A DNA stretch of 64,000 bases from Euglena gracilis (lineage: Eukaryota; Euglenida; Euglenophyceae; Euglenales): the NCBI GenBank assembly GCA_039621445.1, contig CP154954.1, positions 22,270,954 through 22,334,953 of the forward strand, written 5' to 3'. The first letter of the stretch is position 1. Every line of letters starts with the position of its first letter. Under the pieces are notes generated by a model. It saw nothing but the letters and a program-made list of their open reading frames with translations. It had not been told where the DNA came from and did not search any database. Both the position numbers and the translations under genes were made by a program. This document shows positions 42,246 through 52,667 of this stretch, in pieces.

Positions 42246-42649
42246 ATACGCATTTCCTTGGGCCCAACCCCACCTTCTTTCAGGTGCCCACCCACGCACG
42301 ACCCCCCAGGGAGATCAATCCACCCACCCACCCATTCACCCACCAAAACCTAACCTCCCACCCCAGCCTAATAGAAGCATGGGTGCGCGGACCGCCGCCT
42401 CTGGCGGCGAGGGGGGGGGGGGTGCGCTGGTATTTGGACCCAAGCCGTGTGATTTTTGTTGGTTTCCTTCAGATATCTTATCATAAACGGGGGGTGCTGG
42501 ACCGCCACCTTCGTTGGGGGGAGGCGTTTTTATTTGGACCCTGCGCTTGTGGTGGCCCCGTGCTTCTCTTAGGGGGGGGGGTGCCAATTGCCCGAAACCC
42601 TTGAAAACACTTGTACCAGGCCAGACTGATCCCTCTCTGGGGGTTTAAG

Positions 42650-42740
42650 AGAATCTATGGCCCCATCGCAGAGGGGCAGCAGCTCCGTGTAGCGCTGGAT
42701 CAGGTGGGGGAAGCAGTGCCGGTGGCTGGCCATTTGCGTG
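42650..42740 (-). CDS. possible exon upstream of the HAD motif
   Basis: The minus strand reads SHRHCFPHLIQRYTELLPLC then DGAIDSLK. Protein-like, borders not fixed. It could be the 5' part of the HAD-like gene or the 3' end of the RRM gene above. Confidence 0.35.
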
Positions 42741-43053
42741 GGGAGGAGGAAGGGGGTGGGGCTGAGGCACGAGGACACCGGGGAGTGGGAAAGAAAGGGG
42801 GGGGCCGCGCCACACCGAGCCAGGGACCGGGGGCAACGTTGCGGAGGACACCGGCATTGGGTTTCACCGCCCGGCCGACACACCACAACGCCAGGCTTTC
42901 CAGCCAGCAGCTCGTAGCTGGGCTACGGACCCCCCCCCCCGGGGGGTCGAACGGTAATAAAGTTTCACAGCCTACAGGCCGGTCGACTGGCACGTCTCCA
43001 GGCATGCACCACGCCCCTGAATGGCGAAGCCACCGGCGGAAGGCGGCGCACAC

Positions 43054-43160
43054 CCGTCCAAACTGCTGGAAGTGCTCCCACAGGACCTCTGTGGTGGCGG
43101 TGGGCGGCAACGCCCCGATGAAGATCCGCCGCGTCCGCATCACCGTCGCCAGCTCCTCCT
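43054..43160 (-). CDS. RRM gene 2, exon 4 (RNP2 of RRM2)
   Basis: Acceptor CCGCAG, donor CGG-GTGTGC. It reads EEELATVMRTRRIFIGALPP, then TATTEVLWEHFQQFGR. R-I-F-I-G-A-L is RNP2 of a second RRM, preceded by the R-T-R-R linker typical of Musashi/DAZAP1-like proteins. The RNP1-bearing exon expected below 43 kb was not found, so this copy may be truncated. Confidence 0.65.
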
Positions 43161-43560
43161 CTGCGGACCCGCAACGGGAGGGGCCCGGGAACGGAGGCAC
43201 TTCAACCATTTCCCGCCCAGAGGCTACAGCGCCCAGTCAGCCCCCTGGAGGGAACTCTGAGCTGACTGACGCTGAAGGTGGTGCGATGAGTTGCTTTGCC
43301 CAACTAAAGCGATGGGGGGGGGCCCACTTGCCGTCCCTGGCCGACGTTTGGCCTCGCTGCAGCTCATTCCCACGGAAGGGAACACAAATGCAAAAGCAGA
43401 AGCGTGACAGCCGTCCATCCAATAGGCAAGTTAACTCTCGGCTGTATGGAATGGAAAGATGGTTCTCGTTCTTCTTTTGAGCGTTTGGCTGGGGGCGGAG
43501 GACCAGTTGACCAGGCGAAGGCGAGGGGGGAGCGCGCAGAGGCTGGGGAATGAGGCGCAC

Positions 43561-43645
43561 CAGGGACTGCACTCTTCACGTCGAGGGTGTTCCCCTGCAA
43601 TGTGTGGGCATGCACCATCGGCGACAAGAAACGGGCGTTGACGAG
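43561..43645 (-). CDS. RRM gene 2, exon 3 (end of RRM1)
   Basis: Reads MVHAHTLQGNTLDVKSAVPG, with a donor CCTG-GTGCGC equivalent to the donor of RRM gene 1 exon 3. H-x-L-x-G-x-x-L-D-V-K-x-A-V-P-G is the RRM1 tail. Acceptor approximate. Confidence 0.55.
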
Positions 43646-44162
43646 CGGCGTGCCACCCCGGGCTCTGTTTCATCCGTCCCAGGTGGGTCTTGGACTCTCC
43701 AGTCCCCCCCCATTCTGAGTAAACAACAAAAAATTCCCATTCATCATTTTTTCTGATCATTTCCACAAATTTTCGAGTGCTTGGAGCCAGGACTTTATTT
43801 AGACTCACACAAATAACACACTTCCCACCACTGAATCGAGACAAAAGATAAACCTGTTACACCGTTTGGAAACCTTTCAGAAGCATATGCTGCACCATTT
43901 GGTGGGGGATTTGACTCAAAGGGTTACGTGCAACTGGACGCGATAAAAACATCAGAAGTGTGTTTCATCCGTCCTCACAATCCAAAACCAGAAACAATTT
44001 TCTTCCACAGAAAACAACAAAAAACAGGTGCAGGGGTGCAAAGGAGAGGGGCAAAGAGCATTCCCGCCCCAAGTTCTGTGCCCACAAATACCAAAACAAA
44101 ATTGTCTCCTCCGGCGGAAGTTTTCCTTCAAAGCCTGTGCCACCCTGGGATCTGGGCGCGAC

Positions 44163-44289
44163 CAGACGACGGCGCCTCGCAGCCGTTCCTGGGCAGTCCG
44201 TTGCGCACCGCCTCCTCCGGGCTGGTAAACGTCACGAAGCCAAAGCCCCGCGACTTGCCATCCTGGACGACGACGCGCGCCTGCTTCAC
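44163..44289 (-). CDS. RRM gene 2, exon 2 (RNP1 of RRM1)
   Basis: A poly-C tract (plus-strand G run 44,293-44,302) precedes the CAG acceptor. The exon reads VKQARVVVQDGKSRGFGFVT, then FTSPEEAVRNGLPRNG. K-S-R-G-F-G-F-V-T-F is a textbook RNP1. Donor TCTG-GTCGCG is approximate. Confidence 0.8.
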
Positions 44290-44687
44290 CTGGGGGGGGG
44301 GGCAGGGCGGTGTGGCGGTGATGCACGCGTCTGCCTGGGGTGGGGGGTGGGGGGGGTGGCAACTTGCAGCCTTTTGGACTCAACCACTGGCTGTTGGCAA
44401 CAGGGTCATCGGTGAAGGCGTCCTTTGAAAAGCCAATGAGCATTACTGTTGGGCAATCTTGCACTGACCTCTTGTTAGTAGAAGGACCAAGAAGGCGACC
44501 GAATCCGTTGCCCAGCGAAATGCAGGAGACGGTGGAGAAAGAAGATAGCCAACTGGACCGCATTGGTTTGAAAATTTGGAGTGGTGGAGGGCCCATGCCC
44601 CTCCTTTCTTGACAAAAACCATGTGCCTGCGGCCTCGGCATGAGCACAGCCAGAGATAGAATAAAAAAAATGCAATCACCAACACAC

Positions 44688-44764
44688 CTCACCGAAGCGC
44701 AAGAAATAGTCCCGGAGGTCCTCATTTGTGGTGGCTCTGTTCAGCCCGCCAACGAAATACATAC
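44688..44764 (-). CDS. RRM gene 2, exon 1 visible (RNP2 of RRM1)
   Basis: Acceptor CTGCCAG, donor GAG-GTGTG. It reads MYFVGGLNRATTNEDLRDYF, then LRFGE. M-Y-F-V-G-G-L is RNP2; the intron follows F-G-E exactly as in RRM gene 1, so splice positions are conserved between the copies. The protein would bind RNA through two RRMs, as Musashi and hnRNP A/B proteins do. Confidence 0.75.
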
Positions 44765-45074
44765 CTGGCAGACGGCGGGAAAATGGATTCATAAAATTCC
44801 TGCTTCGGTTTGATCCATCCGCTCCCGAGCCAGCTCTAAAGGCTTGGACTGCGTTTGATTTCAGTGGAGCTGTTCGGCCCTCCCGCCACCTCGGAACAGA
44901 AAGCCCCCCCCTCCGTCACTTGGCCATGGGGTGTGGTCCAAACCCAGAGCCACCGGACTGCTGGCCGAACTTGGAGCGGGAACCCTCTGCCCGTGAGGCA
45001 CAAACCCCCGATACTGGGGTTGTGATGCACAGAAAGCCAACTTTGGGGCACTGAGGGCGACCCCAAAGAAGGGG

Positions 45075-45215
45075 GAGGCAGCGCGCGGCGGTGTGAAGAG
45101 GGGGGCCGACCGGTGACGTCCTGCGCCCGGCGGGGCTTCTGGCCCGGGAGGGGGAGCGGCGCCGGCGGCCCGAAGGCGGCCGCCGCGCTGTCCCAGTGCG
45201 TCGTCCCCAGGGCTG
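45075..45215 (-). CDS. possible C-terminal exon of RRM gene 1
   Basis: The minus strand reads TTHWDSAAAAFGPPAPLPLP, then GQKPRRAQDVTGRPPSSHRR. A Pro/Ala-rich basic tail between RRM genes 1 and 2, on the same strand, fits the disordered C-terminus of a Musashi/DAZAP1-like protein. Splicing not shown. Confidence 0.35.
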
Positions 45216-45479
45216 TACGGGGTGGCCTGGGGGGGGGGGCGACCAGGCTGTTTCTAACCCACCCGGGGGGGGAGGGGGGGTCCGGAGTGCCTGTGAGTGC
45301 CTGCCCAGGCAGACACCCCCCCCCCTGTGTGCACTGTGGCTGTTTTTTTTGGTGCCTTTTATCCCTTCTTCTGGCCCGGCGCTGTTGTTCGCCTCTGGCC
45401 CTTTTTGTCTGTGTACGTGGAGGTGGCCGGACCCCGGGGGGGGGGTCGGCACCCAACTAAAAAACAGCCTGGGGGCCAC

Positions 45480-45990
45480 CCTCCAACCTGGAGGTGGGGG
45501 GTCGACCCCCCCCACCCACCACAACATTTTCACAGATTTTTTTTTACAAATCCACCCGGCGCCTTTGGCAGTGGGAAAAAAATTTGGGGTCGAAAATTGG
45601 TGCTCCCAGAAATACGGCATGAGGTGGTGGGGAGTGGTCGACCGCCCCCTCACCCACAATGCAGGAGGGGGGGGGGGTCGACCCCCCACCATACAATTTT
45701 TTACCGACCCCTCGAAAAACCAGTCAGTCACTTTTTTGGGAAACCAGTCAGTCACTACCCCCGGGGGGGGGGGGGTCGGCCACTCTGGAATCCAAAGGAA
45801 ATTTGACCAAAAACATGAAAAAAAGCCATTTTTTTCCGGTGCCTTCAGCGCCGGGTCACTTAAGTGGATTTTTGCTGAGCCCCCTGGGGGAGGGGGTCTG
45901 GGCCAAAAACCAGTCAGTCACTCTGAAACAACCAGTCAGCCACCCCCCCCCCCGGGGGGGTCAGCCAGTGACGAAGTGATTGACTGCCCC
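45480..45990. repeat. cluster of dispersed GC-palindrome and CAGTCAGTCAC repeats
   Basis: Contains GGTCGACCCCCCCCACCC, a diverged AAATTTGGGGTCGAAAATTG block, two CCAGTCAGTCAC units (45,720 and 45,911) and CCGGTGCCTTCAGCGCCGG. Modules match 16.7, 20.8, 39.5, 52.2 and 62.1 kb. Confidence 0.7.
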
Positions 45991-46004
45991 CCACCACCCT
46001 GGCT

Positions 46005-46200
46005 GTTTGGCCGCTTCCCGTACTGCCCTGGTCCTCGCCCCTGGGCTGGGACCGCCATAGGGGGGTGGGGGGCCGGCCATGAGAGCGGCAGGGAACGCCG
46101 CACCGGGCCGGCCCCCAGCGGGGGAGGGCGCCCAGTCCGGGCTGGGGGCAGGCCCCAGCAGGGGCGTGGCCTCCGGAGGGGGGGGGTCTCCGTGGGGTCT
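46005..46200 (-). CDS. possible Pro/Gly-rich tail exon of RRM gene 1
   Basis: Two minus frames are protein-like (PPMAVPAQGRGPGQYGKRPN or ALMAGPPPPYGGPSPGARTR). Gly/Pro/Tyr-rich tails follow the RRMs in hnRNP A/B-type proteins, and this lies downstream of RRM gene 1 on its strand. The frame is undecided. Confidence 0.3.
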
Positions 46201-46216
46201 GGGGTGAGACCCCGTA

Positions 46217-46302
46217 TTGCACCGGCATTGCACCCGCACTGCACCTGCACTGCACCCGCACTGCACCCGCACTGCACCCGCACTGCACCCGCACTGCACT
46301 AG
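46217..46302. repeat. 12-bp minisatellite (CACTGCACCCGC)n
   Basis: About seven tandem units of CACTGCACC(C/T)G. Confidence 0.95.
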
Positions 46303-47070
46303 AAGGTGTGCCAAATCGAGGCGGGGTGGCTGGGGAGTGTCGGGTGGCGGAACGCCCCCGAGACACAACTGCAGCCCTGTGCGGCGTGTGATTTGGACGC
46401 GCGAACACAGCAGAACTTGGGCGAATAATCTTGACATTAACGCGCAAAGAAGCTATCCATTTCTTCGGATGGGTCTGTGTCTTTCACGCAAGATTCATCA
46501 AACAAAAAATAGAAGGGGGAAACCACAGGTTTGTTTGACAGGTGGAGGCCATTTACTGCAGAAAAACCTCTGAAACGTTTTGGGGTTGTGTCTAGTGCAA
46601 AGTGCTGCAATTGCGACCAGGGTGATATTTGGGGGATTGGAGAGGGCGACCGTGCCCAAAACGTGGCTGACAGCGCCAGTTTTGCCGCTGGGGGGGCGTC
46701 TCTTTCGGCCATTCCAAAAGAACAAGAACAAACCCCTTCATTCGCAGTCCAGCCGGAGGCCCCCCTCATCTGGTCTGGGGTTGTGTCACACTCCTCCGAG
46801 GCCTGAGCAAGGGGCACGCCGAGGGGCCCCATCGTCTCCCGCCTGCAGAGACATCGACGTGCACAGGGACCTCCATGGCAGTGGCAGGCAGGCAGTTGGC
46901 GGAGCGAGGCGGACACAACGCACTGCCGCGGAGAAATCATGGCATGTGGTTGACGGGTGAATGACAAGAAACCAACTGGTTTGCCCCAGGGGCTAGGCCA
47001 CCACAGTACAAGCACTCACCCGCAACTTCACAACCTCGGGGCAGGAGGGAACGCAAGGGGGGTCGGAGCA
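46303..47070. other. intron-like stretch of RRM gene 1
   Basis: No exon supported between the RNP1 exon of RRM2 and the Pro-rich tail candidates. Confidence 0.3.
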
Positions 47071-47073
47071 CAC

Positions 47074-47190
47074 TGGGGCTTGGGGTCCGCTTTCTTCACG
47101 TCTGCCCGCTTCCCGCGGAACTCATGCACTGAGCAGCGCACCGCGCAATCCGCCCCGTCGTCGTTCTCAAATGTGACAAATGCACAGTTC
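47074..47190 (-). CDS. RRM gene 1, exon 5 (RNP1 of RRM2)
   Basis: Acceptor GTTGCAG, donor CCA-GTGTGC. It reads NCAFVTFENDDGADCAVRCS, then VHEFRGKRADVKKADPKPQ. C-A-F-V-T-F is RNP1, and F-R-G-K-R-A-D-V-K-K-A-D-P-K is the canonical RRM2 end. It completes RRM2 with exon 4. Confidence 0.8.
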
Positions 47191-47335
47191 TGCAACGAAC
47201 AACAAAATACCAAGCGCTCAAATTCAAATAGCAGAAAAGCTGGTGAGAACTCCTCCATGTGAACAAGCTGCATTACCGACAGGTAACGGGGGACCCCGCC
47301 TCCATGACACTCGACCTCACGTGGGGGGGGGCTAC

Positions 47336-47490
47336 CAGGAATTTGCCGGTGCCCTTCTCGTGCAGCAGCTCCACAGCGGTGACGCGGCCAAACTGCTGGA
47401 AGTGGGCTGCCAGCTCCTCCACGAGGATATCCCGTGGCAGCGCCCCGACGAAGCACCGTCGAGTCTTCACCAGCAGGTGCATCTCATGGG
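47336..47490 (-). CDS. RRM gene 1, exon 4 (RNP2 of RRM2)
   Basis: Acceptor CAACAG, donor CCTG-GTAGCC followed by a C run. It reads MHLLVKTRRCFVGALPRDIL, then VEELAAHFQQFGRVTAVELL. K-T-R-R-C-F-V-G-A-L is the linker plus RNP2. Unlike gene 2, the exon runs on past F-G-R through HEKGTGKFL before the intron, so the intron position differs between the two copies at this point. Confidence 0.8.
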
Positions 47491-47519
47491 CTGTTGGGTA
47501 GAGTGGCAGGCAATGCAGC

Positions 47520-47598
47520 ATGCGCGCGTGTGTGTGTGGCGTGCGCGCGCATGTGTGTGTGTGTGTTGTGTGGGTGTGTGGTGTGTGGTGTGGGTGTG

Positions 47599-47673
<75 letters not shown>

Positions 47674-47682
47674 TGTGTGTGT

Positions 47683-47717
<35 letters not shown>

Positions 47718-47825
47718 TGTGTGTGGTGTGGGGGGGGGTGTGTGGGTGGGTGTGGTTGTGTGTGTGTGTGTGTGTGTGTGCTTGCGTGTTATATGTTTGT
47801 GCGTGTAAGTGTGCGCACGCGTGCC
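47520..47825. repeat. GT/GTGGGTGT microsatellite
   Basis: About 300 bp of GT units with GGG interruptions, in the intron between RRM gene 1 exons 3 and 4. Confidence 0.97.
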
Positions 47826-48045
47826 AGTGCAGCACAGGCCCTTCGGATAAGTCTTAGGGCGGTGCAAAACACACATCGACAGGAAAAACTGAAAAAAAGA
47901 AAAACAACACGCAAAAACTGTGTGGTGATGACATCCCTGTCAGTCTCCAGAAATTTTGGGGATTTGGGTTCAGCTTTTGTGTTGGGGCACAGATATGCAA
48001 CCCCCCCCCACGTCCCACGTGGACCCTGGGCGGGAGAGGCCCGCA

Positions 48046-48122
48046 CCAGGCACTGCCAGCTTGACCTCCACCACCTTGCCATTGATACAGTGCTCCGAGG
48101 TGGTGAGGGCCAGTTCATCCTC
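48046..48122 (-). CDS. RRM gene 1, exon 3 (end of RRM1)
   Basis: Acceptor GCGCACAG, donor CCTG-GTGCGG. It reads EDELALTTSEHCINGKVVEV then KLAVPG. H-C-I-N-G-K-V-V-E-V-K-x-A-V-P-G is the alpha2-beta4 end of RRM1. The same donor motif is used in gene 2 exon 3. Confidence 0.75.
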
Positions 48123-48129
48123 CTGTGCG

Positions 48130-48860
48130 CGACAGGGGGACCTGCCATCACTGCCAATACCTTTGTGGAAAGCAGGAACTGTCGGAGGGAGGACAGAGAA
48201 ACAAAAGGGGGCGCGACAAAACCGACTAAGAGGCAGCGCCACAACTTTTGTAATTGAACGTTCCTGAGTGCAAGAATGGGCCTTGGGCATGGGGGAAAAT
48301 CGGTGGCACCGCCAACAAAAAAATCACTGGAAATAACAATTTCACATATGGTGGAGGGGGTGCAAATATGGTGGTGGATTTTAAAGCTGGAGTGTTGTTG
48401 GGCAATACCAAAATTTGGGAATGTGAATCTCTACGTTGGTGGAAAATGCGTGCATCTGATGTACACTTCATTTTCAGAGGCAAATTGCTAAATTTCTGGT
48501 CTAATGTTAAAATTATGGGGTTCTAGGGGCAGAGTTTTTTTTTTATCGAGCAACTCCCAGTTTTGGTTGGGAATTCCTGATTTTGGATGTCACCGTCTTT
48601 TATCGCATATCGGTAGAGACATCAGATTTTGTAGCTAAACTTCCCCTGCCTTGAACCCATGTTCAATTTCTTTTGGTTTTGGCCAAAAAATTGGATTCCA
48701 AACCAAAACCGAGTGTGAAAACGCTAAGAATCCAAAACGAAAAGGCTCAAATGTCGACAGAAAAAAAGCTATATCGAGAGGGGGACTGAAATATTGAGAA
48801 AGATATATCAAACACAAACCAGATTCCCTCAAATGTGTGCTGCGAAAAGGCGAATTGAAT
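48130..48860. other. intron of RRM gene 1
   Basis: AT-rich, including poly-T at 48,536-48,545. No exon supported. Confidence 0.4.
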
Positions 48861-48865
48861 CACAC

Positions 48866-48937
48866 CTGGACGGTGACGAACCCAAAGCCTCGCGACTGTG
48901 ACGTCCCCTTGAGCCGCATGACCTTTGCCTCCAGCAC
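48866..48937 (-). CDS. RRM gene 1, exon 2 (RNP1 of RRM1)
   Basis: Acceptor CTGTGCAG, donor CCAG-GTGTGA. It reads VLEAKVMRLKGTSQSRGFGF then VTVQ. S-R-G-F-G-F-V-T-V is RNP1. Short 72-bp exon, as in gene 2. Confidence 0.8.
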
Positions 48938-49103
48938 CTGCACAGACACCAGCAAACTGCATGGACAGCTCCCCTCCCCCCGCCCGCAAGTCCTGCAAGT
49001 TGGGGGGGGAAACTTGCCAAAGCTAAGCTGCCCACTGCCAAAGACGCCGGTGGCTTTTCGAAAATGTGGTCGAAATTTGTTGATTTTGGATGACTGGAGC
49101 GGT

Positions 49104-49125
49104 AAACCCTAACCCCTAAACCCTA
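49104..49125 (+). repeat. interstitial telomere-like CCCTAAA tract
   Basis: AAACCCTAACCCCTAAACCC, about three degenerate units of the plant/algal-type repeat, inside an intron of RRM gene 1. Shorter GGGTTAGGGTT pieces occur at 33,655 and 34,187. Confidence 0.5.
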
Positions 49126-49321
49126 TATTACCATTTTTTACGCTACACCTGGGGGGATTTAGAATGGATTTTTTGAAAGGGAACGTGACCCCCCTGCCCC
49201 CAGTGGTCGGCAAGCAATGGGTGCACGGGATCACTCTGCCGAGACAACAAATTCTCCGGAAGAAAGCGTAGGCCAACTCTCCTCCCCGAAGACATGGGGG
49301 TTCCCCGCCGTCCCGGCACAC

Positions 49322-49434
49322 CGCCCCAAACGCCTCGAAATGGACCCGCAGGTCATCGTCCGTTGTCTCCGGGGACAGGCCCCCCACGAAGTACTGCGTC
49401 CCATCCATGCAACATGCGGGCGCGGGGAAGGGCC
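49322..49434 (-). CDS. RRM gene 1, exon 1 visible (RNP2 of RRM1)
   Basis: Reads MDGTQYFVGGLSPETTDDDL, then RVHFEAFGA, with a donor GCG-GTGTGC. Q-Y-F-V-G-G-L is RNP2. The Met is ATG at 49,406-49,408 and could be the true start; an upstream CCCCCAG acceptor near 49,435 would extend it. Exons 1-5 give a near-complete two-RRM protein of the Musashi/DAZAP1/hnRNP A/B type, expected to bind single-stranded RNA. Confidence 0.75.
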
Positions 49435-49449
49435 TGGGGGCCGGGGCGT

Positions 49450-51180
49450 GGGGCGTGAAGGGCTGGGGATCTCTCACCCGCCCAGCCAGGAAACAGGCGT
49501 GTCACCCCATGGCAAACCGGAATGCCGCATGGAATGGAAAGTAGCAGAGACCTGGGGAAAATTCGGCATGTGGAAACCAGGCATCAAAAATGTGTTGCAG
49601 ATATGGAGAAAAAAGTGGGGATTTTCCGTGCGTATTGGGTACACACACATACTTTGGCACTGAGTGGACATTTTCAGCCACTTTCAGCTGGTTCTGGCCA
49701 ACTCCACCCCTGGGAGTCTGGGAGTGTCTGGGGCTGGTGTTCACCCCGCCATTTTTCAGCAGAAGCTCAAAAAAATTTTGGGGCCGCAAAAAATGAACCC
49801 CCCCCCCCCAATGGGTTCCCCCCCTCCAGCCCCACCCCAAGGTGTGTCTGACCCCTTGGGGGATGACTGACTGGTTTTTTTCTGAGTGAGTGAGTGAGTG
49901 ACTACTTTTGGCCCTCTCTGGTTTTTTGATTAGAAACCATTTAATCCGATATGCATGCGCACTGTGTACCAGGGCGTCGCTTAACGACCCCCCAGAGGGT
50001 CCAGATCAGAGGACGGAGAATTTGGGCTGGCTGGAAAAAGACTGCTGGCTGAGCCCGCCCCCTCCTGCCTGCGTGGGTCCCAGGGTCACACACTTCCAAT
50101 CATTCAGAAAATTGATTTTAACCAAAATTTGCCCTGGACAGCCCAACACCAATCCATTTTACCCATGTTTTTTGGCACTTCTATTTTCTATTGGGGGCAG
50201 GGGTTTCTCATCAACGTCCAGATATCAGTAGATGGATGTTCAACAAATTTTGATTGTTTCTCTAGGGCAACCCTCGAGCCAGGACTATCCCCCCTGGTTT
50301 TGTTCCTTCTCGGCGCCCAAATTAGGAATTTCTCCAACCAATCAATCAGGATTTGCGAATGCCAAATCCAAAACATTTGGGGGGGATGTTCGCGAGCACT
50401 CAATTGTTAAACAGCGTTAATTGTAGCCATGTTCCAGTTTGGCATTCCTATCATGATATCAAGAAAGGAGGGTGAGGCATCCTCAGGTTTTCGCAAATGG
50501 GAAACGTTAACCCCCCCCCAAATAACCTGGCGGGGTCCTTGCTCCTGGCGGGGGCCGAATAATTTGGTGGGGGGAGGGGCAAAAAAGATGGTTCCAGTTA
50601 CTTGGCACCTCCCCTTTAAGGTAAAAATTCGTTTATGACGCTGAAAAAAAGGGCCCAAATTACCTGGCAGGGGGGGGGGGCAGGCCAAAAGTTGGCTCCA
50701 ATTACCTGGCACCCCGCCAGGTTATTTGGGGGGGGGGGGGGGTTACAGGAGGTGAACATGAATGCTGAACCCACTGAGGTCCTTGATTTGACGACCGAGT
50801 ACGGCACTCCCCCGCATTGGGGCTCGGGATTGGGTGAGGCACGCAGAATTCGACGTTTATGACCCAGGCACCAGAAGGACCCACACGTTTTTGTTGGTTT
50901 GAAGTGGAGTGGAGGAAGCGAGTTCCGCTTCCTCACCTGACCCCCCCCCCGTTTCTGGGGAGGTCCATTTTGGGCCGTTTCTGCTGGTTTGATTATTCAA
51001 AAAGAACTCTGACTATTTTTGCACCCCGGGAGCAAGAAATCCATTACTATCCAGCTGCAGCTGCAAAAAGAAAAAAAACTTGTCGTGGGGAGGAGCAGGG
51101 ATAGATGTGGAAGCCTTGGGAAGGTGGGGGGGGCGGAGCCCTGGGGGGGGTCGGACACGCCCTCCAACCTCGAAACTGAC
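49450..51180. other. stretch with no supported gene
   Basis: Mixed sequence. 50,515-50,740 carries repeated (A)TTACCTGGCA-(G)n modules in both orientations (ACCTGGCGGGG, ACTTGGCACC, ACCTGGCAGGG, ACCTGGCACC, GCCAGGTTATTTGGG), probably decayed dispersed-repeat ends. Confidence 0.4.
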
Positions 51181-51189
51181 GTGGGCCCA

Positions 51190-51420
51190 GAAAACTTTCG
51201 GTTTTGTGGACGGACAAAGGGCAGGATCCCAGGCCAAAATTGGTCAAAAATCCCTTTTTTTGCTGATTTTCCGGCGTTGTTCCAGAAGCAAAATTTTCGC
51301 TATTTTTTTGGGAACCTGTCGAGGAGGGGGTTTCCAGACACCCCCTCCCAACATCTAGGGGGGGGGGAGGTGGTCAGTACCCCCCTACCACCTACCTCAA
51401 AACCGAAGGGCTTCTCATCT
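51190..51420. repeat. dispersed repeat pair with 41.56-41.85 kb
   Basis: Same module order as at 41.56-41.85 kb: TTTCGGTTTTGTGGACGG, GGCCAAAATTGGTC, TTTTCGCTATTTTTTTGGGA, then a G-run and a GACACCCCCTCCC-type module. Confidence 0.7.
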
Positions 51421-51839
51421 ATTCCTGGGGAGGGGGGTCCATGGCTGCTGGCTGGAAAAGGGTGCTGGCTGGCTGGATGCCCCAGGGATGGGCCCACCAG
51501 GGCTTACGCGACGCCCTGGTGAGGACGCGTATTGTTGAGGAGGTGGGACATCGAGACGAAATGCTCTCCCCAATTGTTCTATTATCGGTTCATCTGGGGG
51601 GCGGTGCCCAGGGGAATTCCACATAGGTCTTTTAACCCTCCTGTGCGCATCTCACCAATCCCTGATTGGTGAGCTGGGGGAAAAGGGGGGACTCGCCAAT
51701 CCGAAAATTTCGGCAGGCAATTCAACGGGGGTTCACAATGCAAACGATGCATCTGCAAGACACAGCCAGCGGGCGGATAGACCACTGCGCTGGTGGGCAA
51801 CTGCAACAAAACAAAGGAGTTGGGACGTCGAAATCGCGC

Positions 51840-52015
51840 GTGCCGCGGGGCCGGGCGGCGCGTCACGGGCCCCGGGCCGCGGCGGCCAGGGCCAGCAGGC
51901 CCACGGCGGCCGCCATCCCGCTGCAGGGCGGCGACGCGGAACAGGAGGCTGGCGCTGAACAGCGTCCACCCCGTGAGGGCCTCGGCGAGCCGCAGCCACG
52001 GCTGTGCGGGAAGGC
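51840..52015 (-). CDS. possible membrane-type exon
   Basis: The minus strand reads QPWLRLAEALTGWTLFSASL then LFRVAALQ, a hydrophobic segment. Another frame ends GMAAAVGLLALAAAARGP with a stop. One of the two may be a transmembrane exon; the frame is undecided. Confidence 0.25.
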
Positions 52016-52084
52016 GAGGGGCTCACTCTGTTTCGGGATGGGGGTGGGCGGGGTGGGGCAGGTGGGGGGTTGAGCTCCCCTCCC

Positions 52085-52285
52085 TCTGCAGGGCTGTACG
52101 GGAAGGCCTGGTGGGGGGGGGTCGATCCCCGCACCCGCGAAGTCGACCCCCTGCCCGCCACAACACCCACGCAAGAAAAAATCCTTCGGCACTGAAGGAA
52201 AATTTTTGACCTAAAGATTGGCGCACTCGGGAATACGAGAAGGCCTGGGGGGTCGAACCCCCCCAACACCCATAAGATTGTGGAG
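52085..52285. repeat. dispersed repeat (GGCGC-palindrome family)
   Basis: Contains CTGTACGGGAAGGCCTGG, TCCTTCGGCACTGAAGG, AAAATTTTTGACC, GATTGGCGCACTCGGGAATA and AGGCCTGGGGGG. Closest relative 20,755-20,935. Confidence 0.75.
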
Positions 52286-52667
52286 ATTCCTGTACAGCCC
52301 TGCCCCCTGGTCAAAGGGGACCCTGCCCATCTAAAGCCTGTGACATCCGGTGCAGCGTAACGAGGAGGGCGGGGCGGTGGCTGGGCGGGCGCCGCTCCAC
52401 GCACCGGGCGACCCAGCGGGACCTGCACAGGGGGATTGCTCCAGCGCTGAGGGCAAGCCGACTGGCGGGGGAGGGGGGGTCCCCTTGGCGAGGGCCCGAT
52501 GATTTTCTTTGTCTGTCCCCAAAGGGCGCGTGAAGTCCCGAAGCAACGGTAACCCACCAACATGTTCATGGAAAGATGGGTATTTGCTTGACGTCGGGCC
52601 TAACTTTTGCCCCTAAATAGGCCAATTTTTGGCGCGACGATCCCAACCCTTGAGCTAAAGATATATA

